From assembly GCF_003290025.1 (NCBI RefSeq), contig NZ_QNHG01000003.1:762438-826437 (forward strand): DNA of 64,000 nucleotides, given 5' to 3'. This document shows, piece by piece, positions 19,361-27,903 of this stretch. Source of the DNA: Pseudogemmobacter bohemicus (GTDB lineage: Bacteria; Pseudomonadota; Alphaproteobacteria; Rhodobacterales; Rhodobacteraceae). The notes below the pieces were generated by a model, which was not told the DNA's origin, did not search any database, and saw only the letters and a program-made list of their open reading frames with translations. Made by a program: the position numbers and the translations under genes. Position 1 is the stretch's first letter. Every line of letters begins with the position of its first letter.

Positions 19361-20373
19361 ACCGGGACCGGAGCGTCTTCGCGCAGCAAGCCGCGCGTCT
19401 TCAGCGCCGCCCAGAATTCCGCCGGGATCGGATGGCTGAACCAGGCGAGGTTCTGCTCCAGCTGCCCGACGGTGCGGGTGCCGGCGCAGAAGGAGGGGAT
19501 CGCCGGATGCGCCACCACGAATTGCAGCGCCGCCGCCGGCAGCGGTACGTTGTATTCGGCGCAGACGGCCTCGATCTTTGCGACCTTTTCCATGATCGCG
19601 GCCGGGGCGGGGGCGTAATTGTATTTCGCCCCCGGCACCGCGCCGGTGGCGAGGATGCCCGAATTGAAGCCACCGCCCACCACCACCGCCGCACCGCGCG
19701 CCTCGCAAAGCGGCAGGAACCCGTCCAGCGCGTCCTGCTCCAGCAGAGTGTAGCGGCCGGCCAGCAGGAAACAGTCGAAATCGCGCTGCTCAAGGGCGGC
19801 CTGGCAGACCTCCCATTCATTGACACCGACGCCGATGGCTTTCACCACCCCCTGGTCGCGCAGGCTGGCCAGCGCGCGCCAGCAGCCATCCATCGCTTGT
19901 GCAAAGACTTCGGGCTGCTCGGCGCCACGGGTGAAAACGTCGATATCATGGATGAACATCATGTCGATCCGCTCCAGCGCGAGACGCTGCAGGCTGTCCT
20001 CGAACGCGCGCATCGTGCCGTCATAGCTGTAATCGAATTCCATCCGGAACGGCGCCGCATTGACCCAGGGCGCGAAGTCGACCGAGCCGCGCGGCGCCGG
20101 ATGCAGCACCCGCCCGACCTTGGATGCCAGCACGAAATCATCGCGGTTTTTCCAGCGCAAAGCCTGGCCGGTGCGGATTTCCGCCAGCCCATGGCCATAC
20201 ATCGGCGCGGTATCGAAGAATCGCACGCCGCCCTCCCAGGCGTGGCGGAACATCTCTTGCGAGGTGTCTTCGTCGATCTCCCGCAGGAAGTTCCCGACCG
20301 GCGCGGTGCCGAAGGCAAAGGCGGTAACGTCAAGATCGACACGGCCGAAGCGGCGCTTCTGAGCGGGATGCAT
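19357..20373 (-). CDS. Aldo/keto reductase (aldose 1-dehydrogenase-like)
   Basis: A 338-residue AKR with the catalytic residues visible in FFDTAPMYG (D, Y), VLASKVG (K) and MMFIHDID (H). The best family match is the group holding L-fucose/D-threo-aldose 1-dehydrogenase and pyridoxal dehydrogenase, which oxidise an aldose to its lactone with NAD(P). A GGGAGGAG ribosome-binding site precedes the ATG. Operator site D sits about 18 bases upstream of the start codon. The gene is coupled to the MaoC gene downstream and divergent from the acyl-CoA dehydrogenase operon. Confidence 0.88.
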   Translation of the reverse strand: MHPAQKRRFGRVDLDVTAFAFGTAPVGNFLREIDEDTSQEMFRHAWEGGVRFFDTAPMYGHGLAEIRTGQALRWKNRDDFVLASKVGRVLHPAPRGSVDFAPWVNAAPFRMEFDYSYDGTMRAFEDSLQRLALERIDMMFIHDIDVFTRGAEQPEVFAQAMDGCWRALASLRDQGVVKAIGVGVNEWEVCQAALEQRDFDCFLLAGRYTLLEQDALDGFLPLCEARGAAVVVGGGFNSGILATGAVPGAKYNYAPAPAAIMEKVAKIEAVCAEYNVPLPAAALQFVVAHPAIPSFCAGTRTVGQLEQNLAWFSHPIPAEFWAALKTRGLLREDAPVPV

Positions 20374-20390
20374 GCGGTTCTCCTCCCAAA

Positions 20391-20409
20391 GTAACCATAT
20401 GGTGCGTTA
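20391..20409 (-). promoter_or_regulatory. Operator site D upstream of the aldose dehydrogenase-like gene
   Basis: On the plus strand it reads GTAACCATATG followed by GTGCGTTA. As at site B, the arms are TAAC-N10-GTTA and the right half is identical to site B. On the minus strand TTGCGA and CAATAA, 17 bases apart, may be the -35 and -10, placing the operator right at the start of transcription. Confidence 0.6.
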
Positions 20410-20482
20410 TTGGCATAGTCGCAGCGCTTTCGCAAGCCTGTCGCCCGTTCACCTCTGATCCGGCTGCGCCTGATTTTCCGTC

Positions 20483-20555
20483 TTGACGGCAGGGGAGAGA
20501 TCAAAATATGTAACTGATTAGTTACTAACCATTCGGTTACAAACGCAGTGGTTAC
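20483..20555 (+). promoter_or_regulatory. Promoter with three tandem operators, site F
   Basis: TTGACG at 20483 is a possible -35. Three copies of the island repeat follow head to tail: GTAAC-N6-GTTAC (20510-20525), CTAAC-N6-GTTAC (20525-20540) and CAAAC-N6-GTTAC (20540-20555). The right half GTTAC recurs exactly every 15 bases (20521, 20536, 20551), while the left half decays stepwise. The array ends 20 bases before the acyl-CoA dehydrogenase start codon. Confidence 0.7.
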
Positions 20556-20575
20556 ATACTCCAGGGGAGGGGGCG

Positions 20576-21718
20576 ATGGTTCTGACCGGGATGCAGGTGC
20601 AGGTGCGCGATATGGCGCGGCGTTTCGCCGATGAGACGATCCGGCCCGCCGCCGAGGCGCTGGATCGCGACGAGCGCTTCCCTGCGGAAATCTACGAGGA
20701 AATGGCACAGCTTGGCCTGTTCGGCATCGGTGTGCCCGAGGAATTCGGCGGCCCGGGTTTCGACACGCTGACCTATGCCGTGGTGATGGAAGAGCTGTCG
20801 CGCGGCTATGCCAGCGTGGCCGATCAATGCGGTCTGGTCGAGCTGATCTCGAGCCTCCTCGTGCGGCATGGCACAGCCGGTCAGCGCGCGCTGCTGCCCG
20901 ACATTCTCGCCATGCGCAAAAAGGTCGCCTATTGCATCACCGAGCCCGAGGCCGGCACCGATGTCTCGGGGATCCGCACCATCGCCACGCCGGATGGCGC
21001 GGGCTGGCGGCTGAATGGTGGCAAGATCTGGATCCATAATGCGCCGGTCGCCGATCTCGGCTTCGTGCTGGCGGTGACGGATAAAGCTGCCGGCAATCGC
21101 GGCATGTCGATCTTCATCGTCGATCTGAACGGCCCGGGCGTCGAGCGTGGTCCCAAGGAACACAAGATGGGCCAGCGCGCGAGCCAGGTCGGCGCGTTGA
21201 ATTTCACCGATGTGAAACTCGGGCAGGAGGCGCTGCTGGGCGACCAGGGCCGGGGCTTTCATATGATGATGTCGGTGCTGGACAAGGGCCGGGTCGGGAT
21301 CGGCTCGCTCGCGGTCGGCATCGGCCAGGCGGGGCTGGAGGCTGCGGTGGATTACGCCGCCACCCGCAAGCAATTCGGCAAGCAGATCGCCGAATTCCAG
21401 GGCGTGCAATGGCTGCTTGCGGATATGGCCAAGGATATCGAGGCGGCGCGGCTGCTGGTGCGCTCGGCCGCGCATAAGATCGACGCGGGCGAGGACGCGA
21501 CGCGGGCCTGTTCGATGGCGAAATGCTTCGCGGGCGATATGGCGGTGGCGCGGACGGCGGATGCGGTGCAGGTCTTTGGCGGCTCGGGCTATATTCGCGG
21601 CTTCGAGGTCGAGCGCCTCTATCGCGATGCCAAGATCTGCCAGATCTATGAGGGGACGCAGCAGATCCAGCGCATGATCATCGCGCGGGAACTGTTGAAA
21701 AAAGGCGCGCTGGCATGA
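20576..21718 (+). CDS. Acyl-CoA dehydrogenase
   Basis: A 380-residue flavoprotein with the three-part ACAD fold: an N-terminal helical domain, a middle beta domain (YCITEPEAGTDVSG) and a C-terminal helical domain. The catalytic base is E359 in IYEGTQQIQR, the position used by short- and medium-chain ACADs. It should introduce a 2,3 double bond into an acyl-CoA and pass electrons to ETF. A GGGGAGGGGG ribosome-binding site precedes the ATG. It is the first gene of a four-gene operon (SDR, DUF993, TIM-barrel) and is controlled by the triple operator. Confidence 0.92.
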   Translation: MVLTGMQVQVRDMARRFADETIRPAAEALDRDERFPAEIYEEMAQLGLFGIGVPEEFGGPGFDTLTYAVVMEELSRGYASVADQCGLVELISSLLVRHGTAGQRALLPDILAMRKKVAYCITEPEAGTDVSGIRTIATPDGAGWRLNGGKIWIHNAPVADLGFVLAVTDKAAGNRGMSIFIVDLNGPGVERGPKEHKMGQRASQVGALNFTDVKLGQEALLGDQGRGFHMMMSVLDKGRVGIGSLAVGIGQAGLEAAVDYAATRKQFGKQIAEFQGVQWLLADMAKDIEAARLLVRSAAHKIDAGEDATRACSMAKCFAGDMAVARTADAVQVFGGSGYIRGFEVERLYRDAKICQIYEGTQQIQRMIIARELLKKGALA

Positions 21719-22479
21719 GCCGGGTCGCGCTGGTTACCGGGTCTTCGCGCGGGATCGGGCTGGCTGCGGCAAAGGCGCTGGCAGCCGAAGGTTTTGCCGT
21801 CGCGCTGAATGGCCCGGCCGATGATGAGGAACTGCGCGCCGCCGTCGCCACCCTGGCGGCAAGTGGCGCGCGGGTGATTGCTGCGCCCTTTGATGTCAGC
21901 GACATAGCGGCCCATACGGGCGCGCTGACCCGGATCGAGGCCGCGCTTGGCCCCCTGACCACGCTGGTCAATAATGCGGGTGTCGGTGTCCTCAGCCGGG
22001 GTGATCTGCTCGATGTGACCGAGGCCAGCTGGGACCGCTGCCTGACCATCAACACCAAGGCGATGTTCTTCCTCTCCCAGGCCTTTGCGCGGCTTTTGCT
22101 GTCGCGCGAACGCGGGCCGGATTTCCACGCCATCGTCAATGTCACCTCGTCGAATGCGGTGGCGGTGGCGGTGCAGCGCGCCGAATATTGTGCCTCAAAG
22201 GCCGCCGCCGCGATGGTGTCGAGAACGCTCGCCGCCCGGCTCGGGGCCGAGGGGATTGCGGTCTATGACGTACAGCCTGGCCTGATCGCCACCGATATGA
22301 CCGCCGCCGTCATCGAAGGCTACCGCGCCCGCGCCGAGGCCGGGCTGACGCTGATCCCACGCGTGGGCACGCCCGGGGATATGGGCGCCATCATTGCCAG
22401 CCTGGCGTCAGGCCGGCTTCCCTATACCACCGGGCAGGTGATCTCCGCCGATGGCGGCTTGCTTGTCCCTCGTTTCTGA
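21715..22479 (+). CDS. Short-chain dehydrogenase/reductase (3-ketoacyl reductase-like)
   Basis: A 254-residue classical SDR. The cofactor motif TGSSRGIG is near the N terminus, NNAG lies in the middle, and the catalytic Tyr/Lys pair is Y158 and K162 (EYCASK). The closest group annotates as 3-ketoacyl-ACP reductase, often a label for sugar or hydroxyacyl dehydrogenases in catabolic operons. The start overlaps the ACAD stop (ATGA). It is a candidate for the 3-hydroxyacyl-CoA dehydrogenase step, since no FadB-type gene is present. Confidence 0.9.
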   Translation: MSRVALVTGSSRGIGLAAAKALAAEGFAVALNGPADDEELRAAVATLAASGARVIAAPFDVSDIAAHTGALTRIEAALGPLTTLVNNAGVGVLSRGDLLDVTEASWDRCLTINTKAMFFLSQAFARLLLSRERGPDFHAIVNVTSSNAVAVAVQRAEYCASKAAAAMVSRTLAARLGAEGIAVYDVQPGLIATDMTAAVIEGYRARAEAGLTLIPRVGTPGDMGAIIASLASGRLPYTTGQVISADGGLLVPRF

Positions 22480-22488
22480 GGTTCGGCC

Positions 22489-23640
22489 ATGAAGATTAAG
22501 CTCCCGGATCAGACTGGCCGGATGGTGGAGTATATGCTGAGCGGCACGCCGATTGCCGCCGGCACCCTGGCGAAAGACGTGGCGCGGGTGGTTTATTCCG
22601 CCGCGCATGTGGTCGCGGACCCGTTCAGCGCGGCGGACCCTGGCGGCCCGGCGGCGATTGACTGGCAAAAGACGATGGCGTTTCGCCATTACCTCGCGGG
22701 GCTTGGCCTGGGCATTGCCGAGGCGATGGATACCGCGCAGCGCGGCATGGGCCTTGACTGGGGCGCGGCGCTGGAACTGATCCGTCGCACGCGCGAAGAA
22801 CTGCCTGACGCGCTGGTGGCCAATGGCTGCGGCACCGATCATCTGGCGCCCGGGGATGCGCAGGGTGTTGAGGATGTGATCCGCGCTTATCTCATGCAGG
22901 CCGATGCGATCCAGGCTCTGGGCGGCGATCTGATCGTGATGGCGAGCCGGGCGCTGGTGCGGGTCGCCACCGGCCCCGCCGATTACATCCGCGCCTATGA
23001 TGCCGTGCTGGCGGGCTGCGACCGCCCCGTCGTGCTGCACTGGCTGGGCGAGATGTTCGACCCGCAACTGGCCGGCTATTGGGGCGCCCGGGATTTCGAC
23101 GCGCAGATGGAGGTCGCGCTGGAGGTGATCGCCCGCAACACTGCCAAGGTCGACGGGATCAAGATCAGCCTGCTCGACAAGGATAAGGAAATCGCGATGC
23201 GCCGTCGCCTGCCCGCAGGCGTGAAGATGTATACCGGCGATGATTTCAACTACCCCGAGCTGATCCAGGGCGACGAACAGGGCTATTCCCATGCGCTGCT
23301 GGGGATCTTCGATCCGCTTGCGCCGGCGGCGGCCCATGCGGTTTCGCGCCTTGGTGCCGGAGATGTGGCCGGGTTCCGCGCCACGCTGGACCCGACCGTG
23401 CCGCTGGCGCGGACGATCTTCCGCGCGCCGACGCAATACTACAAGACCGGGGTGGTTTTCCTGGCCTGGCTCAACGGGTTCCAGGACCATTTCATCATGC
23501 CGGGGGGCCATCAGGCGCTGCGCCCGCTGCCCTATTTCACGGACTGTTTCCGGCTGGCCGATCAGGCCGGTCTGCTGCGCCAGCCGGAGCTTGCCGTGAC
23601 CCGAATGAAGACCCTCCTCGCGCTTTACGGCGCAGAATGA
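22489..23640 (+). CDS. DUF993 protein, candidate class I aldolase of dihydrodipicolinate-synthase fold
   Basis: A 383-residue protein that I place in the DUF993 family, distant relatives of the DapA/NanA TIM-barrel aldolases. The segment VDGIKISLLD resembles the strand that carries the Schiff-base lysine in DapA (GIK motif), making K225 the predicted catalytic residue. The segment after it, GVKMYTGDDFNYPEL, is like the product-side strand of that family. No function is established for DUF993 that I know of. In an operon with an acyl-CoA dehydrogenase and an SDR, and with no thiolase in the island, it is the best candidate for the carbon-carbon cleavage step. Its stop overlaps the next gene. 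Confidence 0.8.
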   Translation: MKIKLPDQTGRMVEYMLSGTPIAAGTLAKDVARVVYSAAHVVADPFSAADPGGPAAIDWQKTMAFRHYLAGLGLGIAEAMDTAQRGMGLDWGAALELIRRTREELPDALVANGCGTDHLAPGDAQGVEDVIRAYLMQADAIQALGGDLIVMASRALVRVATGPADYIRAYDAVLAGCDRPVVLHWLGEMFDPQLAGYWGARDFDAQMEVALEVIARNTAKVDGIKISLLDKDKEIAMRRRLPAGVKMYTGDDFNYPELIQGDEQGYSHALLGIFDPLAPAAAHAVSRLGAGDVAGFRATLDPTVPLARTIFRAPTQYYKTGVVFLAWLNGFQDHFIMPGGHQALRPLPYFTDCFRLADQAGLLRQPELAVTRMKTLLALYGAE

Positions 23641-24485
23641 GGGACTTCACGAAAGGCCACCCGGCGCTTGCGCTGAACACTGCCAGCCTGGGCCACAATC
23701 TGGACGGGGCAGGGGCCGGGTGGTCGCCAGAGCGTGTGATTGACGCCTGTGCTGCGCGCGGTTTTGGCGGCATCACCTTCTGGCGCCGCGAGATCGGGTC
23801 GCGGGCGGTCGCGATCGGTGACAGGGTGCGGGCAGCCGGGATGCAGGTTGTGGGGCTCTGTCGTACCCCGTTCCTGACCGGGCCGGATGTGCCGGCGGCT
23901 CTTGCCGATGAGATGAAAGCGGCCATCGACATGACGGCGGCGCTTGGTGCGCCGGTGCTGACCATCGTGACCGGCGGCACCGAGCCGGGGCTGCGCGGTC
24001 TGGCCGGCACCTGGGATCTGCTGGCGGAACGGCTCGCCCCGGCCTGTGACCGCGCGGCAGAGGCGGGTGTCCGGCTGGCGCTGGAGCCACTGAACCCGAT
24101 GTTCGGCGGCAACCGGACCTGTCTTTTCACCGTGGCCGATGCGCTGGAGATCTGCGACCGGCTCAATCACCCGGCACTTGGGATCGCGGTCGATGTCTAT
24201 CATGTCTGGTGGGACAGCCGCCTTTCCGACAGCCTTGCCCGCGCCCGGGGCCGCATCCTGGGCTATCACCTGTGCGACTGGCTGGCCGCGACCTCGGACA
24301 TGCTGCTTGATCGCGGCATGATGGGCGACGGCGTTGCCGATCTGCGCGCCATCCGCGCGGCGGTCGAGGGCGCCGGCTATACCGGCGCCTGCGAGGTCGA
24401 GATTTTCTCGGCGGCAAACTGGTGGCGGCGTGATCCGGGCGAGGTGCTGGATGTGATCGCCTCGCGCTTTCGCAATTGTTGCTGA
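23637..24485 (+). CDS. Sugar phosphate isomerase/epimerase-like TIM-barrel protein
   Basis: A 282-residue protein of the AP-endonuclease-2 fold (IolE/IolI/hydroxypyruvate isomerase group). Metal-site segments are visible: LALEPLNP (Glu), GIAVDVYHVWWD (Asp/His) and GYHLCDW (His). The family isomerises, epimerises or dehydrates sugars and keto-sugars, and some members act on 3-keto-glycosides. It begins in an ATGA overlap with DUF993 and ends the operon. A sugar-acting enzyme beside an acyl-CoA dehydrogenase supports a pathway that joins sugar and CoA chemistry. Confidence 0.85.
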   Translation: MRDFTKGHPALALNTASLGHNLDGAGAGWSPERVIDACAARGFGGITFWRREIGSRAVAIGDRVRAAGMQVVGLCRTPFLTGPDVPAALADEMKAAIDMTAALGAPVLTIVTGGTEPGLRGLAGTWDLLAERLAPACDRAAEAGVRLALEPLNPMFGGNRTCLFTVADALEICDRLNHPALGIAVDVYHVWWDSRLSDSLARARGRILGYHLCDWLAATSDMLLDRGMMGDGVADLRAIRAAVEGAGYTGACEVEIFSAANWWRRDPGEVLDVIASRFRNCC

Positions 24486-24521
24486 GGCGCCTCGATCCGG
24501 GGGTCTCGCGAGTGGGGGGCG

Positions 24522-24539
24522 GGGGCTGGCCACAGCCCC
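24522..24539. terminator. Hairpin between convergent genes
   Basis: GGGGCTG and CAGCCCC arms with a four-base loop lie between the end of the catabolic island and the convergent GST gene. There is no T-tract, so intrinsic termination is uncertain. Confidence 0.35.
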
Positions 24540-24540
24540 T

Positions 24541-24576
24541 CACAGGGGGGCCGCACAGGGGGTCCCGCACAGGGGG
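24541..24576. repeat. Three short direct repeats of CACAGGGGG
   Basis: The unit CACAGGGGG recurs three times with a period of about 12-14 bases (spacers GCCG and TCCCG), just after the hairpin. It looks like a small slippage-prone tandem repeat marking the island's right edge. Confidence 0.5.
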
Positions 24577-24591
24577 CCGTGGCCGATCTGA

Positions 24592-25179
24592 TCAGCGCTC
24601 GCCGGTCTGACGCACCGCCTCGCGGTCCAAAGAGCGCGCGACCCAGGCTTTCACCGCCGGCGTCACGGGCAGATTGTCGCCGAACCAGGCAAACGGCGCC
24701 GCACAAAGCAGATCCGCCGCGCTGTATTCCGCGCCCAGCAGATAGGGATGTTTCACCAGCGCCTCATCCAGCCGCGCCAGCGCCGTGTCATAGTCGCGCA
24801 GCGAGGCTTCCACCGCCGGATGTTTCAGCCCGGCCCAGTTCAGGATCGTCACCGGCTCGAACACGCCCTGATACCAGATCAGCCAGGAGAGATAGCGCCC
24901 GCGCTCGGGGTGGCCGACCGGGCGGCCCAGCCCGCCCGCCGGAAAGCGGTCGGTCAGGTAAAGCATGATCGCCGCCCGCTCGCGGATCTCATCCTCGCCA
25001 TCGGTCAGATAGGGCACCTTGCCCTCGGGATGCGGATTGGCCGGGTCGCGGGCGCCCGATCCGTCCTGGCGCGGAATATCCACCTCGATGGTCTCGATCT
25101 GATCGCTGATGCCCAATTCCAGGATCAGCTGTTTCACGCTGGTCGAGCGGCTGTTCGGGGCGTGGTAGAAGGTCAGCAT
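24592..25179 (-). CDS. Glutathione S-transferase
   Basis: A 195-residue GST with an N-terminal thioredoxin-like domain (MLTFYHAPNSRSTSVKQL; PEGKVPYL is the cis-Pro segment; ERAAIMLYL binds glutathione) and a helical C-terminal domain. Bacterial GSTs of this type serve detoxification or accessory catabolic roles; the substrate cannot be predicted. It is divergent from a WYL-domain regulator, which may control it. Confidence 0.88.
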   Translation of the reverse strand: MLTFYHAPNSRSTSVKQLILELGISDQIETIEVDIPRQDGSGARDPANPHPEGKVPYLTDGEDEIRERAAIMLYLTDRFPAGGLGRPVGHPERGRYLSWLIWYQGVFEPVTILNWAGLKHPAVEASLRDYDTALARLDEALVKHPYLLGAEYSAADLLCAAPFAWFGDNLPVTPAVKAWVARSLDREAVRQTGER

Positions 25180-25242
25180 GATTTGACTCCTTTGCTGTTT
25201 GGCCGCATCTCTGCACCAGCCCTGCTGACAGAAGGTGACAGG

Positions 25243-25953
25243 ATGGCCCGCACCGACCGGTTGATGCGTCTGATGGATATGCTGCGGCGTTTGCCCCCGC
25301 CGGTCACTGCCGACCGGCTGGCGCAGGAGACCGGCGTGTCACAGCGCCAGCTTTACCGCGATATCGCCACGCTCCGGGCCGGGGGCGCGCTGATCGACGG
25401 CGAGGCCGGGCTTGGCTATGTGCTGACCGAGGATCCGGCGCTGCCGCCGCAAAGCTTTTCCCGGCTGGAGATCGAGGCGCTGCTTATGGCGGTGCAGTCG
25501 CTGGACCGGGTCGGCGATGCGGCACTGACCGAGGCGGCAAGAGCCGCGATGGCGCGCATCATCGCAACGCTGCCCGGCGACCAGCCGCGCCAGGCGCTGC
25601 ATGCGATCATGCGGAGTTTTTCCCCCGGACCTGACCGCATGCCGCCGGTGATCGACCTCGGCGCGCTGCGCCGCGCCTGCTGGGAGGAGGAGGCGGTCCG
25701 GATCACCTATACCGATCTGAAGGGCGAGGCCTCCGAGCGGGTGATCTGGCCGCTCGGCATGTCCTATGGTGACCGCAATCTCCTGCTGCTGGCCCATTGC
25801 CGCCTGCGGCAGGATTACCGGCTGTTCCATATCAACCGGATCGCCCGCCTGGAGGCGACCGGCGAGAGTTTCCGACCGCAGCGCGTGCCGCTGATGCGGG
25901 CCTACCGTCAGAGCAGGGTTATGGAAGGAGCTTGCCGGGAAGGGGCGCTCTGA
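25243..25953 (+). CDS. YafY-like transcriptional regulator (HTH_11 plus WYL domain)
   Basis: A 236-residue regulator. The N-terminal winged helix (about residues 5-60) shows LAQETGVSQRQLYRDIATLR, and the C-terminal WYL module shows VRITYTDLKGEASER and WPLGMSYGDRNLLLLAHC. The frame is open upstream, but the ATG at 25243, preceded by an AGG-rich site, gives the usual length. It is divergent from the GST gene with about 60 bases between them, a common arrangement for YafY regulators and the enzyme they control. Members of this family often respond to small ligands or nucleic acids through the WYL domain. Confidence 0.88.
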   Translation: MARTDRLMRLMDMLRRLPPPVTADRLAQETGVSQRQLYRDIATLRAGGALIDGEAGLGYVLTEDPALPPQSFSRLEIEALLMAVQSLDRVGDAALTEAARAAMARIIATLPGDQPRQALHAIMRSFSPGPDRMPPVIDLGALRRACWEEEAVRITYTDLKGEASERVIWPLGMSYGDRNLLLLAHCRLRQDYRLFHINRIARLEATGESFRPQRVPLMRAYRQSRVMEGACREGAL

Positions 25954-25954
25954 C

Positions 25955-26323
25955 TCAGGCGGCCTTGTCGCCTTTGGCCGCAGTTTCCACTGCGGCAGGT
26001 GGACGGGCGGGCCGCGCGGGCTTTTTGCCACGCTGTGGTTCGCGCCGTTCCGCAATCTGGCGGATCAGCATCGCCACCGCAAAAGCCGCCACCGTCGCCA
26101 GCCCAAGCCAGGCTGAAATGGCAATCGTCAGGTTAGGCCAGACCTGCAGCGCCAGCGCGAAAGACAGCGCAAGCAGCGCGATGGCGGCGGCGCGATACAG
26201 GATCCGGCGCCGGCGCGGCGGCTTGCCGCCCAGCACTTCCTCATGGTGGCGCGGCATGGCGAGCGACAGGGCCGCAAAGCCGAAGCCACACAGGATCAGG
26301 GAAAGCCAGCCTTGCATGATCAT
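25955..26323 (-). CDS. DUF3325-like small membrane protein of the iron-uptake island
   Basis: A 122-residue protein with about three hydrophobic segments (near residues 5-20, 45-62 and 65-85) and a charged Ala/Pro/Lys tail. I place it near DUF3325 by size, topology and position after a PepSY protein. The ATG at 26323 overlaps the PepSY stop (ATGA); an in-frame second ATG is at 26317. DUF3325/DUF3649/PepSY triplets accompany TonB receptors and are thought to assist siderophore-iron reduction or uptake at the inner membrane; the exact role is unknown. Confidence 0.65.
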   Translation of the reverse strand: MIMQGWLSLILCGFGFAALSLAMPRHHEEVLGGKPPRRRRILYRAAAIALLALSFALALQVWPNLTIAISAWLGLATVAAFAVAMLIRQIAERREPQRGKKPARPARPPAAVETAAKGDKAA

Positions 26324-27903
26324 TCTCCGGGTACGGTCGCGGGGCGGCGGGGCGGGGCGATCCGGGCGGCTTTGGAGCGGCTGTGCCAGGCGGCATAGCC
26401 GGCGGCGAGGCCAGAGATCAGCGCCATCAGATCGACCGAGGCCAGCACCATATCGCCTCGCCACAGCGCCAGCGCGAGGTTCGAAGGGCCGGTCACCGCA
26501 TTCAGCACCGGCATCAGCAGCAAAAGCGCGGCAGTCAGCCCCAGCTGCGCGGTCCAGGCCCGGGCAGGGGGGCGCAGGAAACCATGCAGCATCGCTGCGG
26601 CCCAGATTCCGAAGAAGGCGGCGATCTCCAGCTCTGCCCGCCCCAGCGAGGCGGTCGCAGCCTCGGCCGGAAGCAGCCGGCTGGCCCAGAAATAGCCGGC
26701 ACAGGCAAGGCAAAGCCCGGCAATGCTGCCGATATTCAGCCGGTCTACAAGGCACAGACCAACGGGTTTCACCGCCGCTTTCGCGTGTTTGGCCGCCCGT
26801 TTCGACACCCAGAGCACCAGCCCCGTCCCGACCATCACCGTGCCGGCAAGGCCCGCGATAAAGAACAGCCAGCGCAGCCCGGTATCGGCAAAGCGCGCCC
26901 GGTGCAGCGCGCCAAGCGCCATATTGATCTTCGCAACCGCGCTGGCCCCGGGGCGCCCTGTCTCGTCCAGCAGCGCGCCGCTCAGCCCGTCGAAACGCAA
27001 CCGCTCGACCCCGTTTGACCCGGAGCCGCTTTGCACCGTCACCACCGATTGCCTCAGCGGCACCAGCACGATTTCAGGGGCCGCAGTGTCGAGTTTCCCG
27101 ATCTGGATCCGCCCGACCGGCATCCAGTCCCAGGTTGCCTCTGCCTGGGCCATCAACGGCGCGAGCGGGGTCAGCACCGGCAGCGGGCGGGGCGGCGGCG
27201 GCTCGACCACTTCCTGTGGGGGGGCAGGCCCCCGCGCGGGCCCGCGCTCGATCACGAAGGGCATCAGCGTGGCGACAAACAGCACAAGGCCCGAAAAGGT
27301 GATCATAATGTGATAGGGCAGCGCCAGAACGGCGGTCATATTATGCATGTCCAGCCAGGAACGTTGGCCCTTCCCTGGGCGGAAGGTGAAGAATTCCTTG
27401 AATATTTTCTTATGGGTGATCACGCCCGAGAGGATGGCGATGAACATGGCCATGGTGGCGATGCCGACGATCCAGCGGGCCAGCTCGCGCGGCAATCCGT
27501 AAAGCTCGTAATGGAAACGGTAGAGGAATTCGCCGCCCGCCGTCTCGCGCGGGTGCAGGATCTCGCCGCTGCCGCTGTCGAGCACGGTGACCGGGCCGCC
27601 GCGCCGGCCGGCGGCCTCGCCCGGTTTCGACCAGGAGACCGAAAGCACCGGGCTGCGCGGATCGGGCAGAGTGATCGACCAGGAGGAGGCCTCCGGCGCC
27701 AGCTCGGCCAGCCGTTTCAGTGCCAGAGCCGCCGGGTCTTCGGCGGGGCGCTGGCCATGCAGCTCGGGGCGCATCCAATAGGTCACTTCCGAGCGGAAAT
27801 AGGCGATGGTGCCGGTCAGGAAGATCGCAAATAGCAGCCAGCCCAGCAGCAGGCCGGTCCACGTATGCAGCCAGGCCATCGACTGGCGGAAACCGGTTTT
27901 CAT
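26320..27903 (-). CDS. PepSY-associated transmembrane protein (PiuB-like, iron uptake)
   Basis: A 527-residue inner-membrane protein with the PepSY_TM architecture. The first helix follows the conserved SMAWLHTWTGLLLGW; a periplasmic PepSY portion and three or more further helices follow (HMMTAVL-like His-rich contacts occur in DMHNMTAVLALPYH). Proteins of this type sit beside TonB-dependent siderophore receptors and are believed to reduce ferric siderophores. The start at 27903 is preferred to the upstream codon because it begins the conserved region and overlaps the DUF3649 stop as ATGA. Confidence 0.88.
   Translation of the reverse strand: MKTGFRQSMAWLHTWTGLLLGWLLFAIFLTGTIAYFRSEVTYWMRPELHGQRPAEDPAALALKRLAELAPEASSWSITLPDPRSPVLSVSWSKPGEAAGRRGGPVTVLDSGSGEILHPRETAGGEFLYRFHYELYGLPRELARWIVGIATMAMFIAILSGVITHKKIFKEFFTFRPGKGQRSWLDMHNMTAVLALPYHIMITFSGLVLFVATLMPFVIERGPARGPAPPQEVVEPPPPRPLPVLTPLAPLMAQAEATWDWMPVGRIQIGKLDTAAPEIVLVPLRQSVVTVQSGSGSNGVERLRFDGLSGALLDETGRPGASAVAKINMALGALHRARFADTGLRWLFFIAGLAGTVMVGTGLVLWVSKRAAKHAKAAVKPVGLCLVDRLNIGSIAGLCLACAGYFWASRLLPAEAATASLGRAELEIAAFFGIWAAAMLHGFLRPPARAWTAQLGLTAALLLLMPVLNAVTGPSNLALALWRGDMVLASVDLMALISGLAAGYAAWHSRSKAARIAPPRRPATVPGE

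Noticed and set aside
18908-19708. 266-residue version of the MaoC protein
   Set aside because: The first 115 residues are the aldo/keto reductase gene read in another frame; GTG at 19360 gives a standard 150-residue hydratase.
24541-24576. Short direct repeats as a CRISPR remnant
   Set aside because: The units are only nine bases with four- to five-base spacers, and no cas gene is present.
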